Source: Bacteroidales bacterium (GTDB lineage: Bacteria > Bacteroidota > Bacteroidia > Bacteroidales > UBA932). Taken from it: a DNA stretch of 25,749 bases. Shown here in pieces: positions 7,959 to 15,909 of this stretch (within the stretch, counting starts at the first letter, position 1; each line of letters opens with the position of its first letter). The notes beneath the pieces are model-generated. The model made no database searches. It saw nothing but the letters and a program-made list of their open reading frames with translations, and was not told the origin of the DNA. The translations under genes were made by a program, and so were the position numbers. The DNA lies in NCBI GenBank assembly GCA_017527625.1, contig JAFXPV010000113.1:1-25749 (forward strand), given 5' to 3'.

Positions 7959-9617
7959 TTATACTGAGAACTGCTTTACCAGAGCGTCCAGCTTGGCTGC
8001 GGGGTTGTCACCCTTTACTCCGAAATAGAACTTGATCTTGGGTTCGGTGCCCGAAGGCCTGACTGAAACCTTGCTGCCGTCAGCGCTGAAGAACTGGAGC
8101 ACATTTGACTTGGCAAGGCCTGTCTTCTCGGTGTCGAGGTAGTCGATGACCTTCACTACGGGAGATCCTGCAAGTTCCTTGACAGGGTTGTTGCGATAAT
8201 CGGCCATCATCTGTTTGATCTGCTCGAGACCTTCCTTGCCTTTGCGCACTACAGAGATGAGCTTTTCTGTATAGAGGCCGTACTGGGCGTATATTTCCTG
8301 CAGGAAGCCATAGAGGGTCTGTCCCCTTTCGGCCAGCCAGGCAGCACATTCGCATACGAGACCGCAGCTTACTGCAGAGTCCTTGTCGCGTACGAATTCG
8401 CCGGCATTGTAGCCGTTGCTCTCTTCACCGCCGCCGATGAAAGTCTTGCTGCCTTCGTTGTTGCGGACGATCTCTGCAATGTTCTTAAAACCGGTGAGAA
8501 CTCTGTACAGCTCCACGCCGTAATCTTCGCATATGGCGGAAACCATCTCGGTGGTCACGATCGTCGTCACCATATATTCTTTGCCGGTCAGCTTGCCGAG
8601 GACCTTCCATCTTTCGAGCAGGTATTTGGTGAGGATCTCTACGATCTGGTTGCCGGTCAGGAGCTTCAGCTCGCCTTTGTCGTCGCGTACTGCCAGGCCG
8701 ATACGGTCAGCGTCGGGGTCGGTGCCGAGCACGATGTCTGCTCCGACTTTGCCGGCCAGGTCCATCGCCATTTTCATAGCAGTGGGCTCCTCCGGGTTGG
8801 GAGACACTACGGTCGGGAAATTGCCGTCGCCTATGGCTTGTTCCTCGACAATATAGAGATTCTCGAAGCCCATCCTTGTGATGACTACGGGAACGGTTTT
8901 GATGCCGGTGCCGTGAAGAGGAGTGTAGACTATCTTTATGTCTTTGTGGCGGGCTACTGCTTCAGGGGTAACCATCAGTGACAGGACGGCGTCGAAGAAA
9001 GCCTCGTCAACTTCCTTGCCGATCATTATCGGCTTGGGAGCTCCTTCGGGAGCGAACTTCACCTGTGAAGGATCCTCGATCTTGTTGACTTCGTCGATGA
9101 TGCTGGTGTCGTGAGGAGCGGTAACCTGGGCTCCGTCCTCCCAGAACACTTTGTAGCCGTTATACTCCTTGGGGTTGTGGGAGGCGGTGATCATCACTCC
9201 GGCTTTGCATCCGAGATGACGGATGGTGAAACTCAGTTCAGGAGTAGGCCGTATATCGTCGAAGAGATATACCTTCAGGCCGTTGCTCATAAGCACGCCT
9301 GCGGTGATGTCTGCAAAATAGCGGGAATTGTTGCGGGAGTCGTATGATATGGCTACTGAGACGCCCTCGCCGAAGTTTCTTACGACGTAGTTTGCAAGGC
9401 CCTGGGTCGCCATACCCACTGTATATTTGTTCATGCGGTTGGTGCCTGCGCCCATTATGCCGCGAAGGCCGCCGGTTCCGAATTCGAGATTACGGTAAAA
9501 ACGGTCTTCAAGTTCCTTCTGATCGGTATTGAAAACCTGCTCAACCTCTTTGCGCGTGGCCTCGTCGAAGGCGCCACTCATCCATTTTTTAGCATTTGCA
9601 ATATATCCAGCTTCCAT
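7959..9617 (-). CDS. Phosphoglucomutase/phosphomannomutase (alpha-D-phosphohexomutase)
   Basis: Interconverts hexose 1- and 6-phosphates through a phosphoserine intermediate. The 552-residue length fits the long (PgcA-like) branch of the superfamily. All four signature loops are intact: phosphoserine loop TASHNP (144-149, Ser146), metal loop GTDPDADR with D300, D302 and D304, sugar-binding loop GGGEESNGY (395-403), and phosphate loop RPSGTEPK (520-527). The GGEES sugar loop is shared by phosphoglucomutases and phosphomannomutases, so the preferred sugar cannot be fixed. No signal peptide is present, so it is cytoplasmic. It has its own -7 element inside the 3' end of the upstream response-regulator gene. 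It may also receive read-through from the efflux operon, since the gap is only 18 bases. Confidence 0.94.
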   Translation of the reverse strand: MEAGYIANAKKWMSGAFDEATRKEVEQVFNTDQKELEDRFYRNLEFGTGGLRGIMGAGTNRMNKYTVGMATQGLANYVVRNFGEGVSVAISYDSRNNSRYFADITAGVLMSNGLKVYLFDDIRPTPELSFTIRHLGCKAGVMITASHNPKEYNGYKVFWEDGAQVTAPHDTSIIDEVNKIEDPSQVKFAPEGAPKPIMIGKEVDEAFFDAVLSLMVTPEAVARHKDIKIVYTPLHGTGIKTVPVVITRMGFENLYIVEEQAIGDGNFPTVVSPNPEEPTAMKMAMDLAGKVGADIVLGTDPDADRIGLAVRDDKGELKLLTGNQIVEILTKYLLERWKVLGKLTGKEYMVTTIVTTEMVSAICEDYGVELYRVLTGFKNIAEIVRNNEGSKTFIGGGEESNGYNAGEFVRDKDSAVSCGLVCECAAWLAERGQTLYGFLQEIYAQYGLYTEKLISVVRKGKEGLEQIKQMMADYRNNPVKELAGSPVVKVIDYLDTEKTGLAKSNVLQFFSADGSKVSVRPSGTEPKIKFYFGVKGDNPAAKLDALVKQFSV

Positions 9618-9635
9618 TTCGATTAGTATTTGTTA

Positions 9636-10361
9636 TCAAACAAATATAATATTTTTTTCTGACAAAGCCTTGTAAAAGTCATCTTTGACACTGTCGGATA
9701 CAGCAATCTTCTCTTCACCGAAAACAATCCTGCCGCGCTCCATCGCAGCAACCTTGTCGAGAGCCACCATAAAGGAACGCTGGACGCGGAAGAAACGGTC
9801 TTCGGGAAGTATCTCAGCCATCTTCTTGAGGCTGACAAGAGACATCAGCACGCGGCCGTCCGAGCAGTGTACCTTGACATAATCCTTTACACTTTCGACA
9901 TAGAGGATATCGTCGATGTCGACCTTGACCATCTGACCATCCACCCTGAGGAAAACTGAGGCCTTGCCGCTTTCTTTCGCCGCGGCGTCACCCATCGCCT
10001 CGAAATACTCCCTCGCCCGGTTGGCCGCGGCGAGAAAGTCTTTGTAGCTGACCGGTTTGAGCAGATAATCAAGAGCCGAAACCTTGTACCCGTCTATGGC
10101 ATATTGGGCATAGGCTGTGGTGAAGATGAATTTCACTCTGGGAGAGGAAGCCATCCTCGACAATTCCATCCCTGTCAGGTCCGGCATCTGGATGTCACAG
10201 AACACAAGTTCTGCCTTGCCCTCCCCTATCCGGTGCAATGCGCTTGCCCCGTCAAGGCAAAGGTCCGTCAGTTCAAGGAAAGGGGTCTTTTCTACATAAG
10301 AAGCGATCAACTTGCCGGCCAGCGGCTCGTCGTCAACTACCAGTGTACGTATCCTGTTCAT
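9636..10361 (-). CDS. LytTR-family response regulator
   Basis: A 241-residue cytoplasmic regulator with a receiver domain (about 4-120) and a LytTR DNA-binding domain (about 134-238). The receiver has acidic pocket residues D10 and D11, phospho-acceptor D56 (FCDIQMPD), a Thr at 81-82 (FTTAY) and Lys102 (LLKP). The LytTR part carries DILYVESVKDYVKVH and RFFRVQRSFMVAL, both typical. Its ATG overlaps the kinase stop by four bases (ATGA), so the pair is translationally coupled. It is the last gene of the efflux operon. LytTR proteins usually bind paired direct repeats with a 21-bp period, and such a pair lies upstream of the first gene of this operon, suggesting autoregulation. Confidence 0.95.
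   Translation of the reverse strand: MNRIRTLVVDDEPLAGKLIASYVEKTPFLELTDLCLDGASALHRIGEGKAELVFCDIQMPDLTGMELSRMASSPRVKFIFTTAYAQYAIDGYKVSALDYLLKPVSYKDFLAAANRAREYFEAMGDAAAKESGKASVFLRVDGQMVKVDIDDILYVESVKDYVKVHCSDGRVLMSLVSLKKMAEILPEDRFFRVQRSFMVALDKVAAMERGRIVFGEEKIAVSDSVKDDFYKALSEKNIIFV
9641..9648 (-). promoter_or_regulatory. -7 element for the phosphohexomutase gene, inside the regulator's last codons
   Basis: The minus strand reads TATATTTG, an exact TAnnTTTG, 23 bases before the ATG at 9617. The bases also encode the last residues (IIFV) of the response regulator. No TTTG occurs at the standard distance upstream. Confidence 0.5.
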
Positions 10362-11401
10362 CTTCTCAAAGGTATTTCCAGTTTTGTAGTATAGGAGTCT
10401 TCTTCCTGAGTCACAGTCATAGATGCCTGCTCCCCATATATGAGTTCCAGCCTTTTGCTCAGGTTGTCAAGGCCGATGCCGCCGCCTCTGCGGTCAGGCT
10501 CGTTCTTGGGGAAGCGGGAGTTGGACACCGTGGCGAATATCTTTTCGTCGGCTATGTGTATCAACACCAGGATAAATGACGGAGAGGCATTGCTTATGCC
10601 GTGCTTGAAGGCATTCTCGATCAGCGTCATAAAAAGCATAGGAGCTATCCTCCAGCCCTGTGCATCGTCGGGCATTTCCACCTTCAGGCTCAGCATATCG
10701 CTCGAAAAGCGCATCGACATCAGGTCGATATAGTCCTGAGTGAACTTGAGCTCGTCGTCAAGAGGCACCATCTCCTCATTTTTCTCGTTCAGCACGTACC
10801 GCAGCAGGTTTGACAGCGCGTGGGTCGCCTCCTGCGCCTTGTCCTGGTCCATTGCGATGAGGGCATAGATCGCATTGAGGCTGTTGAACAGGAAGTGCGG
10901 GTTGATCTGGCTCTTGAGCCCTTCGAGTTCGGCCTTGATATGTTCGTTCTCCAATTCCTTCACCCTTGCCTGCGACTGGTTCCAGAACCACGACGTCTTT
11001 ATGAGGGAGCTTATCAGGATGAAGAAAAGGCCGGAAGGCAGGTACGTCAGTGAAATGACTGATGACATAACCTTATAGTCGAAATCATCGGGCAGTTCCA
11101 CTATCGGCCCGTACTTATCGAAAAGGAATATATAGCATTCATACTGGAAGAACATACACAACAGCAATGCAGCCATATTCAGAAGTACGAAGGCCAGATA
11201 TTTCTTCCTGGTCCAGAACCTTCCGATAAGAAAACCGTAATTGAGATAGAACAGCGAGCAGGAGCAAATCACTGTCGGGATTCCCAGGAGAGTCATCGCA
11301 CGGTTATCCGAAGGCATAAGCGACCCCATAAGCAGGTTGAACCCGGCGATAAACAGCCATACAGCCAGATGGATAGTCCAACGGGGAAGTTTCCTACTCA
11401 T
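10358..11401 (-). CDS. LytS/YehU-type sensor histidine kinase
   Basis: A 347-residue inner-membrane kinase. Four hydrophobic segments are visible at about 9-28, 39-60, 68-92 and 113-135, with little periplasmic sequence, so sensing within the membrane or through partner proteins is likely. A short coiled coil (about 143-166) leads to the His_kinase (PF06580) phospho-acceptor motif QINPHFLFNSLNA, with His169. The ATPase part has the N box IENAFKHG (261-268) and the G box GGGIGLDN (306-313). It overlaps the permease gene by 8 bases and the response regulator by 4, so it is translated as part of the pump operon. It presumably phosphorylates the adjacent LytTR regulator. The signal is unknown; pump activity or a pump substrate is an inference from context. 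Confidence 0.94.
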   Translation of the reverse strand: MSRKLPRWTIHLAVWLFIAGFNLLMGSLMPSDNRAMTLLGIPTVICSCSLFYLNYGFLIGRFWTRKKYLAFVLLNMAALLLCMFFQYECYIFLFDKYGPIVELPDDFDYKVMSSVISLTYLPSGLFFILISSLIKTSWFWNQSQARVKELENEHIKAELEGLKSQINPHFLFNSLNAIYALIAMDQDKAQEATHALSNLLRYVLNEKNEEMVPLDDELKFTQDYIDLMSMRFSSDMLSLKVEMPDDAQGWRIAPMLFMTLIENAFKHGISNASPSFILVLIHIADEKIFATVSNSRFPKNEPDRRGGGIGLDNLSKRLELIYGEQASMTVTQEEDSYTTKLEIPLRR

Positions 11402-12632
11402 ATCTCAAAGCGTCTATAGGGTCGAGGCGGGCTGCCTTGCGGGCAGGATACCAGCCGAAGAATATACCGGTGAATGTACATACGAGGAAAGCGACCACGA
11501 TCGACTTGCCGGAAATGATCATACTCATCGCCGAACCCGTCATCGACATAATCAGACTGATGAGTCCGTTGAGTATTACACCGGACAGGATTCCGATGAT
11601 ACCTCCCGTGACGCTGATTACGACAGCCTCGATGAGGAACTGCATCATTATCTGGCTGGATTTGGCTCCGATCGACATCCTCAGACCGATCTCTCGTGTA
11701 CGCTCGGTCACCGACACATACATTATGTTCATAATGCCGACGCCTCCCACGATCAAAGAGATGAAGGCAATGGCTGCCAGCAGCAGCGTCAGCGTATTCA
11801 TCACCTGGTCGATAGTGTCGAGAATCTCATCCATTGACATAACCCTGAAATTGTTCTTGGCGTCGCCCTTTATGCCGTGCTGCTGACGGAGGATTGCCGT
11901 GATCTCGTCGATGGCCTGGCCTGAATACTCTTCGCTGAGGCCGGAAGCCACGATGGAGGGCACGTAATCTATCGCCATCACCCTTTTCTGCACCGTAGTG
12001 TAGGGAGCGACGATTATGTCGTCCTGGTCGGATCCCATTGCGCTGGAGCCCTTCGACTTGAGCACGCCGATAACCCTGATGGGCAGGTTGTTGAACCTTA
12101 TCACGCTGCCGAGGGCGGCCTCGTTATCGCCGTCGAACAGTTCTTCCACCACTGTCTTGCCGAGCAGGCAGACCTTGGAAATCTCGCGGATATTCTCTTC
12201 AGTGAACATCTCGCCGGCCATAATCTCAAAGCCCTGTATCTCCAGATACTCGGTATTGACGCCGTAGATGGTCGTCGGGGTGTTGTTGTTTCCGGCGATT
12301 GCCTGACCGCTGCGTGAAAATGAAGGAGAGATATACCGCAGGTAGCGGGCTTCCCGCCTCAGAGCCTCATAATCGCTCATCTTCATTGACTGCATATCAG
12401 AGGCGCTCCTTCGGGCTCCGCTCTCGCCGGTACTTGCAGGCCAGATATTGATCAGATTGGACCCTATCGAAGATATTTCGCCCTTGATGGTGGATTTAGC
12501 TCCTTGTCCGAGCGAAATCATCAGGATGACGGCCGTGATACCGATGATGATGCCGAGCATCGTCAGCAGAGAGCGGATCTTGTTGTTGCGGATTGCCTTT
12601 ATGGCTATCTTGAAAAGATTTGCATAATTCAT
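11394..12632 (-). CDS. MacB/FtsX-type ABC transporter permease
   Basis: A 412-residue inner-membrane subunit of a tripartite efflux pump. One membrane helix lies near the N terminus (about 20-42). A large periplasmic MacB_PCD domain (about 43-278) follows. Three C-terminal helices (about 282-306, 334-362 and 376-395) carry the FtsX motif VTERTREIGLRMSIGAK between the first two, and the protein ends YPARKAARLDPIDALRYE. These are all diagnostic of the MacB family. The ATPase is a separate upstream gene rather than fused as in E. coli MacB. MacB-type transporters act as mechanotransmitters that drive periplasmic substrates out through TolC. Export of a peptide, lipid or small toxic compound cannot be distinguished here. 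Confidence 0.95.
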   Translation of the reverse strand: MNYANLFKIAIKAIRNNKIRSLLTMLGIIIGITAVILMISLGQGAKSTIKGEISSIGSNLINIWPASTGESGARRSASDMQSMKMSDYEALRREARYLRYISPSFSRSGQAIAGNNNTPTTIYGVNTEYLEIQGFEIMAGEMFTEENIREISKVCLLGKTVVEELFDGDNEAALGSVIRFNNLPIRVIGVLKSKGSSAMGSDQDDIIVAPYTTVQKRVMAIDYVPSIVASGLSEEYSGQAIDEITAILRQQHGIKGDAKNNFRVMSMDEILDTIDQVMNTLTLLLAAIAFISLIVGGVGIMNIMYVSVTERTREIGLRMSIGAKSSQIMMQFLIEAVVISVTGGIIGILSGVILNGLISLIMSMTGSAMSMIISGKSIVVAFLVCTFTGIFFGWYPARKAARLDPIDALRYE

Positions 12633-12643
12633 AGCCTGTCCTC

Positions 12644-13390
12644 CTAATCCTCCTCCGGCGGCATAGCTGCCAGAGCTTCCACTGCCGACTGGATATTATC
12701 GTTGTATTTATCGTCTATAATACGGCCATCCTTGAGGACTATGTTCCTGCTGCTGAACGAAGCTATCTCGGGATTGTGGGTGACGAACACGATGGTACGC
12801 CCCTGCGCGTGCAGTTTCTGGAAGAGCGCGAGGATTTCATATGATGTCCTGGTGTCAAGGTTTCCAGTAGCCTCGTCGGCAAGGATCAGCACCGGATCGT
12901 TGACCAGGGCCCTCGCGATGGCAACCCTCTGCTGCTGACCGCCGGACATCTGGTTGGAACGGTGGTTCACCCTGTCTGAAAGGCCGACTGCCTCCAGAGC
13001 CTTCAGCGACCTCTGCTTGCGTTCGGAAGCAGACACCCCGGGGTTGTAGAAGAGCGGCAGTTCGACGTTTTCGAGGGCGGTAGTCTTCGGCAGCAGGTTG
13101 TATGACTGGAAGACGAAGCCGATCTTTCGGTTGCGCAGCGTGGCGCGCTTGTTTCCGTCCATAGTACGGACTGATATCTCGTCGAGGTAATATTCTCCCG
13201 ACGTCGGAGTGTCGAGGCAGCCGAGCAGGTTCAGCAGGGTGGACTTGCCGGAGCCGCTGCTGCCCATAATGGTGACGAACTCCCCTTCCTTGATGGTGAA
13301 GGAAACGCCGCGCAGCGCACGCACAGTCTCCTCGCCTACTATGAAGTTGCGGTGGACGTCCTCGACTCTGATGATGTTGTTAGCTCCCAT
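12644..13390 (-). CDS. MacB/LolD-type ABC transporter ATP-binding protein
   Basis: A 248-residue cytoplasmic nucleotide-binding subunit. Visible motifs are Walker A GSSGSGKST (43-51), Q-loop Gln95 in FVFQSYNLL, signature SGGQQQR (149-155), Walker B VLILADE (167-173) and H-loop His205. It belongs to the LolD/MacB/FtsE-like branch by overall sequence (GCLDTPTSGEYYLD, ADEATGNLDT). It pairs with the permease 11 bases downstream and starts four bases after the adaptor stop. The last 25 residues form an acidic tail (ending MPPEED) beyond the usual domain end. All catalytic residues are present. Confidence 0.96.
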   Translation of the reverse strand: MGANNIIRVEDVHRNFIVGEETVRALRGVSFTIKEGEFVTIMGSSGSGKSTLLNLLGCLDTPTSGEYYLDEISVRTMDGNKRATLRNRKIGFVFQSYNLLPKTTALENVELPLFYNPGVSASERKQRSLKALEAVGLSDRVNHRSNQMSGGQQQRVAIARALVNDPVLILADEATGNLDTRTSYEILALFQKLHAQGRTIVFVTHNPEIASFSSRNIVLKDGRIIDDKYNDNIQSAVEALAAMPPEED

Positions 13391-13394
13391 AGCA

Positions 13395-14516
13395 CTACCT
13401 GCCGATACTTATTGAGCCTTCAGCTCCTTCCCTCTTGCGGGCCAGGAGTTCGTCGAGGGACAGATATTCGGTGATTACCACGTCGCCTTCCTTGATGCCG
13501 TCGCCTTCCACCACGGTATTGATTCCGTCGTTGATGCCGACAGTGACCGTAACCGGAGTGGGCGTGCCGTCATTGTACAGCCACAGGGTATTGCCGTCGT
13601 TGGCGTCAGGGCTCTCGTTGGGAGCGAAGCGCAGGGCCTTGAGCGGAACGGTGAACACATCGTTGTGCTCGACAGTGTAGATGGTGATATTGGCGGTGAG
13701 GCCGGGTTTCAACTTGAGGTCCTCGTTGGGAGCGTTGACTATTATCTGATATGTAGTCACGTTTGACGTCGTCTGGGGGTTAAGCCTGACCTGGGACACG
13801 CTGCCCTCGAAGACATCGTCGGGGAAAGCGTCCACCGTGAAGGCAACCCTCTGCCCTTCTGAAACAACTCCGATGTCCGCCTCGTCGACAGAGGCCACAA
13901 CCTGCATCTGGGTCAGGTCTGCCGCAAGCTTGAAAAGGGTGGGCGTATTGAGTCCGGCAGCAACTGTCTGACCTTCGTCGACTTCGCGGCTGAGAACCAC
14001 TCCGTCGATAGGAGATGTGATGGTGGCGTATTCCAGATTGCGGCGGGCCTTGCTGATTTCCGAACGCTGGCGCTCAAGCTGGAGCTTGGAAGTCGAATAC
14101 TGGTACTCGGCACTCTCATAGTCCGTATCGCTTATGAGGCCTTTCTCGTGGAGACGTTTGCTGCGTTCGTAGTTCTTCAGCTGATAGTTGTATTCCACTT
14201 CCGCCTGGTTGAGCATAGCGTTGACGGAATTAAGGTCAGCTATGAGGTTGGTGCGGTCCATCTCCGCCAGGAGCTGGCCTTTCTTTACTTCTGAATTGTA
14301 GTCTGCATAAAGCTTGTCGACTATTCCGGACACCTGAGTGCCGACTTCTACCTGGTTGATGGGTTCGATGGTACCTGTAGCCGTGACGCTTTTGGTGATA
14401 CTGCCTCTCTGGATGGTGACAGTGTCGAAACCTGTCTTCTTTGAGCCGCCGAAGCAAGATGAAACGACTGCGATGACGGCGAACAAGGCAACTGCCTGTA
14501 TTATAGTCTTTCTCAT
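13395..14516 (-). CDS. MacA-like periplasmic adaptor lipoprotein of the efflux pump
   Basis: A membrane-fusion protein linking the MacB-type transporter to the TolC-like channel. I set the start at the ATG whose first base is 14516, giving 373 residues. The frame stays open to 14684, but that extension overlaps the tolC-like gene and lacks secretion features. From the chosen start there is a lipoprotein signal ending VVSSC, with acylated Cys21. Two lipoyl half-motifs (about 57-94 and 163-199) flank an alpha-helical hairpin (95-162) rich in heptad Leu/Lys/Glu. A beta-barrel domain (about 200-285) and a membrane-proximal domain follow. The hairpin is short, as in MacA-type adaptors rather than long RND adaptors. 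The gene lies between the tolC-like and ATPase genes, 10 and 4 bases away. Confidence 0.94.
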   Translation of the reverse strand: MRKTIIQAVALFAVIAVVSSCFGGSKKTGFDTVTIQRGSITKSVTATGTIEPINQVEVGTQVSGIVDKLYADYNSEVKKGQLLAEMDRTNLIADLNSVNAMLNQAEVEYNYQLKNYERSKRLHEKGLISDTDYESAEYQYSTSKLQLERQRSEISKARRNLEYATITSPIDGVVLSREVDEGQTVAAGLNTPTLFKLAADLTQMQVVASVDEADIGVVSEGQRVAFTVDAFPDDVFEGSVSQVRLNPQTTSNVTTYQIIVNAPNEDLKLKPGLTANITIYTVEHNDVFTVPLKALRFAPNESPDANDGNTLWLYNDGTPTPVTVTVGINDGINTVVEGDGIKEGDVVITEYLSLDELLARKREGAEGSISIGR

Positions 14517-14526
14517 TTTGATGATA

Positions 14527-15816
14527 TTATATTTCGATTGGAATGCCCTGATAGAAATTGAGGAGCTGACGGCATAGTATCGCCTGATACTTGGCCTGGA
14601 GGAGCTCCTGCTGGGCTGCAAGATATGTGTTCTTTTCTGTGAGCAGTTCCACGGGATTGACCATTCCTTCGTTGTACTTCTCACTGGCGAGGTTGTAGCT
14701 GAGTTCTGCGCTCTGAAGTTTCTTCTGCGCTGCCTGATAGCGGCTCTGAGCCGACACTACGTCCTGATAGAGGCCTTCGAGGGTTGACAGCAGATTCTTC
14801 TGTGAGCTGGCATAGTTGAGCGCCGCCTGCTGGGTCTGGATCTTGGCTCTTGCGACGGATGTCTTCACCGAACGGCCGTTTATTATCGGAATGGACAGGG
14901 TGACTCCCACTCCGCCGGCTACATTGTCGGCCAGCTGGTCGGCGAAAGGACGGTCAAGATTGTAGATATTACGGGTCGAAACCGAGGCTGAAGCCGATAT
15001 CGACGGAATGGCTGAAGCGTGTGCAATGTCTTCAGAAAGCTTGGCGGCCTCGATGCTCAGACGCCCGCTCTTCATATCGGGAAGGATATCCTCGGCGACG
15101 CTGTACACCGACGACACCGTCGGCAGGGCTGCAATCACGTTCTCGTCGCCGATTTCGGGATAGAAGACCGAGAAGTCTTCATTCAGGCCGAGTTCCAGGA
15201 GCTGCTTGAGGTTCAAGGTGTACTGGGCGAGCGAAGACTCGTTGACTGCGAGCTGATAGAGGTCGCTGCTGTACTGGCTTTCCATCTGGGCATACTCGCT
15301 GAGGCTTATCGAACCTTCATCGTACATTGCCTTGGCTCTCTCCCACTGCGCTTTCGCAGACTCCACTGTATTCTGCGCGGTGGTCACGCTCTCTTTCGAG
15401 TACAGGATATTCAGGTATGCCTGCGTAACCGCCACCTCAATGCTGTTACGGGCCGCTTCGATGTTGTATTCACCGGCCATAGCGTTGATCTCCGCCTGAC
15501 GGATGCTGTTGTTTATCCTGCCTCCGTTGAAAAGGGTGACACCGCTCGACAGGGCATAATTGCCGGAATAGTACGGATCGACCCCGTTATTGAAAGCTAT
15601 GTTCTGCGAAGATGAAGCGTTAAGGGTAGGAAACCTCGACGCCTGAGCCTGCAGCAGGCTCTCCTCAGCCGCAGCGTGATTCAGCTGCGCATTCTGCACC
15701 TGGATGTTGTTGGTACGGGCATAATCTATACATTCCCTGAGAGTCCACTGCCGGGCTATTGCAGGAAAGGCCGAAACGGCCAGGAAGCATAGTGCCACAA
15801 ATAAAATCCGTCTCAT
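14527..15816 (-). CDS. TolC-family outer-membrane efflux channel
   Basis: A 429-residue outer-membrane channel protein and the first gene of the six-gene pump operon. It has a signal peptide (about 1-21, ending AIA) and then the usual OEP start WTLRECIDYARTNN. Two OEP repeats are seen, each with long helices rich in Ala/Gln/Ser (for example AKAQWERAKAMYDEGSIS, and later YNLASEKYNEGMVNPVELL). Short beta-strand regions such as SQNIAFNNGVDPYYSG form the barrel. There is no lipobox, unlike many OprM-type relatives. Trimer assembly with the adaptor and MacB-like pair would give a continuous exit path through the envelope. Confidence 0.95.
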   Translation of the reverse strand: MRRILFVALCFLAVSAFPAIARQWTLRECIDYARTNNIQVQNAQLNHAAAEESLLQAQASRFPTLNASSSQNIAFNNGVDPYYSGNYALSSGVTLFNGGRINNSIRQAEINAMAGEYNIEAARNSIEVAVTQAYLNILYSKESVTTAQNTVESAKAQWERAKAMYDEGSISLSEYAQMESQYSSDLYQLAVNESSLAQYTLNLKQLLELGLNEDFSVFYPEIGDENVIAALPTVSSVYSVAEDILPDMKSGRLSIEAAKLSEDIAHASAIPSISASASVSTRNIYNLDRPFADQLADNVAGGVGVTLSIPIINGRSVKTSVARAKIQTQQAALNYASSQKNLLSTLEGLYQDVVSAQSRYQAAQKKLQSAELSYNLASEKYNEGMVNPVELLTEKNTYLAAQQELLQAKYQAILCRQLLNFYQGIPIEI

Positions 15817-15840
15817 TGCAAACTGTTGTTAATTTTTCCG

Positions 15841-15848
15841 CAAAATTA
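15841..15848 (-). promoter_or_regulatory. -7 element of the efflux/two-component operon
   Basis: The minus strand reads TAATTTTG, an exact TAnnTTTG, 24 bases before the ATG of the tolC-like gene. At the -33 distance there is only TTTT/TTTC (15867-15871), a poor match to TTTG. A weak -33 element fits a promoter that needs an activator. Confidence 0.6.
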
Positions 15849-15864
15849 GCGAAGTTGCAACGCC

Positions 15865-15909
15865 ACGAAAATAAAATAGACGAAAAGGGGGATTCTGTCG
15901 ACGAAAAGG
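15865..15909 (-). promoter_or_regulatory. Direct repeats with 21-bp period, candidate LytTR operator
   Basis: CCTTTTCGTC (minus strand) occurs exactly at 15909-15900 and again at 15888-15879, one period of 21 bp. A shorter third copy, TTTTCGT, lies at 15871-15865. The array fills the space between the pssA stop and the pump operon's -7 element. LytTR regulators are known to bind two roughly 9-10-bp direct repeats on one face of the helix with this period. The operon ends with a LytTR gene, so this is a plausible autoregulatory site. The match is to spacing and position, not to a known consensus for this protein. Confidence 0.5.

Noticed and set aside
7949..7982. Inverted repeat CTGGTTTAGC / GCTTTACCAG as a terminator
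   Set aside because: The stem has a two-base mismatch, a 14-base loop and no T-run on either strand, too weak to list as a terminator.
14517..14684. Longer N terminus for the efflux adaptor
   Set aside because: It overlaps the 3' end of the tolC-like gene and would bury a clear lipoprotein signal peptide inside the protein.
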